In this document: positions 62,173-64,000 of the stretch, piece by piece
Layout: each line of letters begins with the position of its first letter
Position numbering within the stretch: position 1 is the first letter of the stretch
Assembly (NCBI RefSeq): GCF_000315625.1
Contig: NW_005434583.1
Span: 56,531 to 120,530 of the forward strand
Direction: 5' to 3'
DNA length: 64,000 bases
Source of the DNA: Guillardia theta CCMP2712
Lineage: Eukaryota > Cryptophyceae > Pyrenomonadales > Geminigeraceae
Program-made: the position numbers and the translations under genes
The notes under the pieces: generated by a model
Seen by the model: the letters and a program-made list of their open reading frames with translations, nothing else
The model's database searches: none
What the model was told of the DNA's origin: nothing

Positions 62173-62679
62173 ATGAGTTACTTTGTTGCCATTCTCATGG
62201 GATCCGACTCGGACCTTCCCCTTCTCGAGAAGACTATGTCGACTCTTGACTCCCTCGGCATCAAGTGGGAGGCCAAGGTGACCTCCGCTCACAGAACTCC
62301 CGCGGACACGCACGCCTACGTCAAGGATGCTGAGCAGAGAGGCTGCGTCGTCTTCATCTGCTGCGCTGGCCTCGCCGCCCATCTTGGCGGAGCTGTTGCC
62401 GGCCTCACTTGCAGGCCTGTCATCGGTATCCCCGGAGACGGAGGTCCTCTCAAGGGACACGACGCTCTCCTTTCCACCGTCATGATGCCTGGCGGCGTCC
62501 CTGTCGCCACCGTTGCCATCGGGTCGGCTGGTGCCACCAACGCTGGCTACCTCGCTGCTCAGATGATCGCCATCGCTGACCCTGCGCTGTATGAGCGCGT
62601 GAAGCAGGACAGGGAGAAGAACGCTGAGGCTGTTCGCCAGAAGGACAAGGCCCTGCAGGAGAAGCTCGCACAGAGATAG
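62173..62679 (+). CDS. purE: N5-CAIR mutase / AIR carboxylase, class I PurE
   Basis: A single frame of 168 residues, the normal bacterial class I length. Motifs: ILMGSDSDLPLL (phosphate site), SAHRTPADT (catalytic His), CCAGLAAHLGGAVAGL, VIGIPGD, KGHDALLSTVMMPGGVPVAT and GSAGATNAGYLAAQMI. It supplies CAIR, the substrate of SAICAR synthetase encoded next door. In plants and fungi PurE is usually fused to PurK; here it stands alone. The last 25 residues are a charged helix (DREKNAEAVRQKDKALQ). The ATG directly follows an acceptor-like CTCCTGCAG, so an upstream exon with a targeting sequence is possible. Confidence 0.95.
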   Translation: MSYFVAILMGSDSDLPLLEKTMSTLDSLGIKWEAKVTSAHRTPADTHAYVKDAEQRGCVVFICCAGLAAHLGGAVAGLTCRPVIGIPGDGGPLKGHDALLSTVMMPGGVPVATVAIGSAGATNAGYLAAQMIAIADPALYERVKQDREKNAEAVRQKDKALQEKLAQR

Positions 62680-62992
62680 ATGACTTACACATGCAGAAGA
62701 CCTTGTCTCAGTAGTCCTCCTCTTCCTCAAAGACGCTAATAAATCTTCCTGTACATCTGAGATGAGCTGGTGTGTTGCGAAGAAAAAGGAGGGAGTGGGA
62801 GGAGCAGGGGCAGTTAACGACTCTTGACGACTCAGTGTAGTGAGTGAAGAGACTGGCGAGAGCGAGAGTATCAAGTATATCCGCCACTGATAGTTGTTGA
62901 GATATCCGAAAGAATGTACGAAGCTGTGCTGGGGAAGCAAGGAAGCAGAGAGTGGCGGAATGAAAGGGGGGGATGAGGAAGAGGGTAGTGCG
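62680..62992. other. Convergent spacer between purE and the right-edge gene
   Basis: 3' regions with an AATAAA-like ACTAATAAATC at about 62735. Nothing else is recognised. Confidence 0.4.
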
Positions 62993-63877
62993 TCACTTCT
63001 TGTAGAACGGAACTCTCTCGTGCGCAAGGAAAGTCGCCAAGGTCTCAAGCAGAACTTCTCGTGGGAAATTGCTGGACTGCCCGTCAAAGACAGACTGCGA
63101 GCTCGTCAGCAGGAGAAGAGCTGGGGAAAGGAAGGGGAAGGGGAGGAGGCAGGGGCAGGAGGTATCGCGCGATCTACCGGCAGTGCTATGGACCAGTGGT
63201 GAGCTCCGAGGATACCAAGGAAGGTTCCTGAAAGAGTGATGAGACGATAGGGATAGAACGGGGAACAGTTTGGGGGGGAGGGGAACAGAAGGCAGGGGGA
63301 GGGGGCGGGGGAGCGAGAGGACGAGCAAAGATGGGGCAGGGGGCGGGAAGGAACTGAAGGGAGGGTAAGAAAGGGAGGAGGAGAGGGAAGAGCAGACGAG
63401 AGGGCGAGGAAGAGAAAGGGGTGTCGATCGGGGGAGGAGGGAGAAGAGGGGAGACCTTTGAAAGGCTTCTGCTTGCTGTTAGTGATGAGCGATGGCCAGA
63501 ACATGGTGCGGTCGTAGCAGACTTGTCCTGAATTACGACTTAGATGTGAGACGAAGAGAAGACGAGGAGAAAGGAGGCAGGGCACGGGAGGACAGGACAG
63601 GACAGGACAGGACGGGGCGGGAGATGAAAGTTTTTCATACCATCGTTGATTTGCTTCCCCTTCGTAGCGTTATACAAGTCGTGGAAAAATGCGCGGAGTA
63701 CAAGAAAGTCCGCACTGAGCGCAAAGAAAGAGAAACCGAGCGTTAAAATCAAGGAGAGGGGGAAGGGGGCGAGGAGGAGGAGCAGGAAGATGGGGGTTCA
63801 AGGGAACGTGTCATTGAAGAAGCCGATTTGACCTGCTTGAGAGAAAGTCGACGATGTTGAAAGGACTTTGAATGTCC
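62993..63877 (-). CDS. C-terminal exons of an unknown protein; gene continues beyond the right edge
   Basis: Five exons read in frame: 63877-63833, 63714-63641, 63527-63456, 63227-63178 and 63094-62993, ending in a stop. Every junction is GT-AG and phases agree, which is strong support despite the short length (about 113 residues). The sequence is mixed and globular-looking (FNIVDFLSSSADFLVLRAFF, NDGQVCYDRTMFWPSLITN, GTFLGILGAHHWSIALPS, VLLETLATFLAHERVPFYKK). I recognise no family. The introns, including the one at the window edge, are purine-rich on the plus strand. Confidence 0.65.
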
Positions 63878-63943
63878 CTGAAACACAAACTATAAGAGAA
63901 CGCCAATCATGGAGGGAGGTGGGGGAGGGGAGGGGAGGGGAGG

Positions 63944-64000
63944 GAGAAGAGGCGAGGAGAGGAGAGGAGAGGAGAGGAGAGGAGAGGAGGAGGAGGAGGA
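63944..64000. repeat. (GGAGA)n / GGA purine tract at the right edge
   Basis: Pentamer GGAGA repeat passing into GGA units, in an intron of the right-edge gene. The window ends inside it. Confidence 0.9.

Noticed and set aside
62155-63087. Minus-strand open frame of 310 codons
   Set aside because: Antisense of purE running into spacer. Only the last exon of the right-edge gene is real on this strand here.

Overview
The window is nuclear DNA of an intron-rich alga, most likely a cryptophyte close to Guillardia theta. The basis is about 125 mostly short GT-AG introns (many 45-80 nt), dense gene packing on both strands, heavy microsatellite load in introns, and two proteins with a signal peptide followed by a transit peptide that begins with Phe, the cryptophyte complex-plastid presequence. 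Species assignment is an inference. Two 100-N gaps (23836-23935, 47857-47956) show a draft scaffold. Exons were assembled by hand from splice sites, reading frame and family resemblance; exon coordinates are in each entry.

Layout. 1-12044 (-): a giant WW/PH/DUF3638-DUF3645/EF-hand protein that runs off the left edge. 14342-15790 (+): plastid-targeted rubredoxin-domain protein. 15990 to at least 16843 (-): EF-hand protein with an AT-hook-like motif. 18418-24034 (+): Slo-type K+ channel with a C2-like tail. 24989-29840 (-): PUS7/TruD pseudouridine synthase in 20 exons. 30359-32744 (-): leucine-rich-repeat plus DCAF11-type WD40 protein. 34872-38228 (+): P-loop sugar/nucleoside-type kinase fused to a PfkB kinase. 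38564-39996 (+): Mn-type CDF transporter. 40243-41881 (-) and 54608-56447 (+): two coiled-coil/PDZ paralogs. 42811 to about 46237 (-): CrtI-type carotene desaturase-like enzyme. 46825-51166 (+): membrane-anchored aspartic protease whose pepsin fold is encoded in circularly permuted order. 51304-53557 (-): coiled-coil protein with a PPC-like tail. 56605-57943 (-): plastid FAD/NAD(P) oxidoreductase. 58541-58974 (+): small unknown protein. 59317-60423 (-) and 62173-62679 (+): PurC and PurE, neighbouring steps of purine synthesis in a divergent pair. 62993 to the right edge (-): 3' end of an unknown gene.

The standout is the permuted aspartic protease: the segment carrying the first catalytic DTGS lies after the C-lobe, just before a C-terminal membrane anchor, while both scaffold pieces read continuously around the junctions. 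Other notable points are domain fusions (Slo plus C2, LRR plus DCAF11, P-loop kinase plus PfkB), a bacterial-looking purC/purE pair, two introns that seem to start with GA, GC-rich islands at gene 5' ends, and strand-polarised GGGGTA-rich intergenic blocks. There is no sign of prokaryotic operons, CRISPR arrays, complete transposons or viruses.
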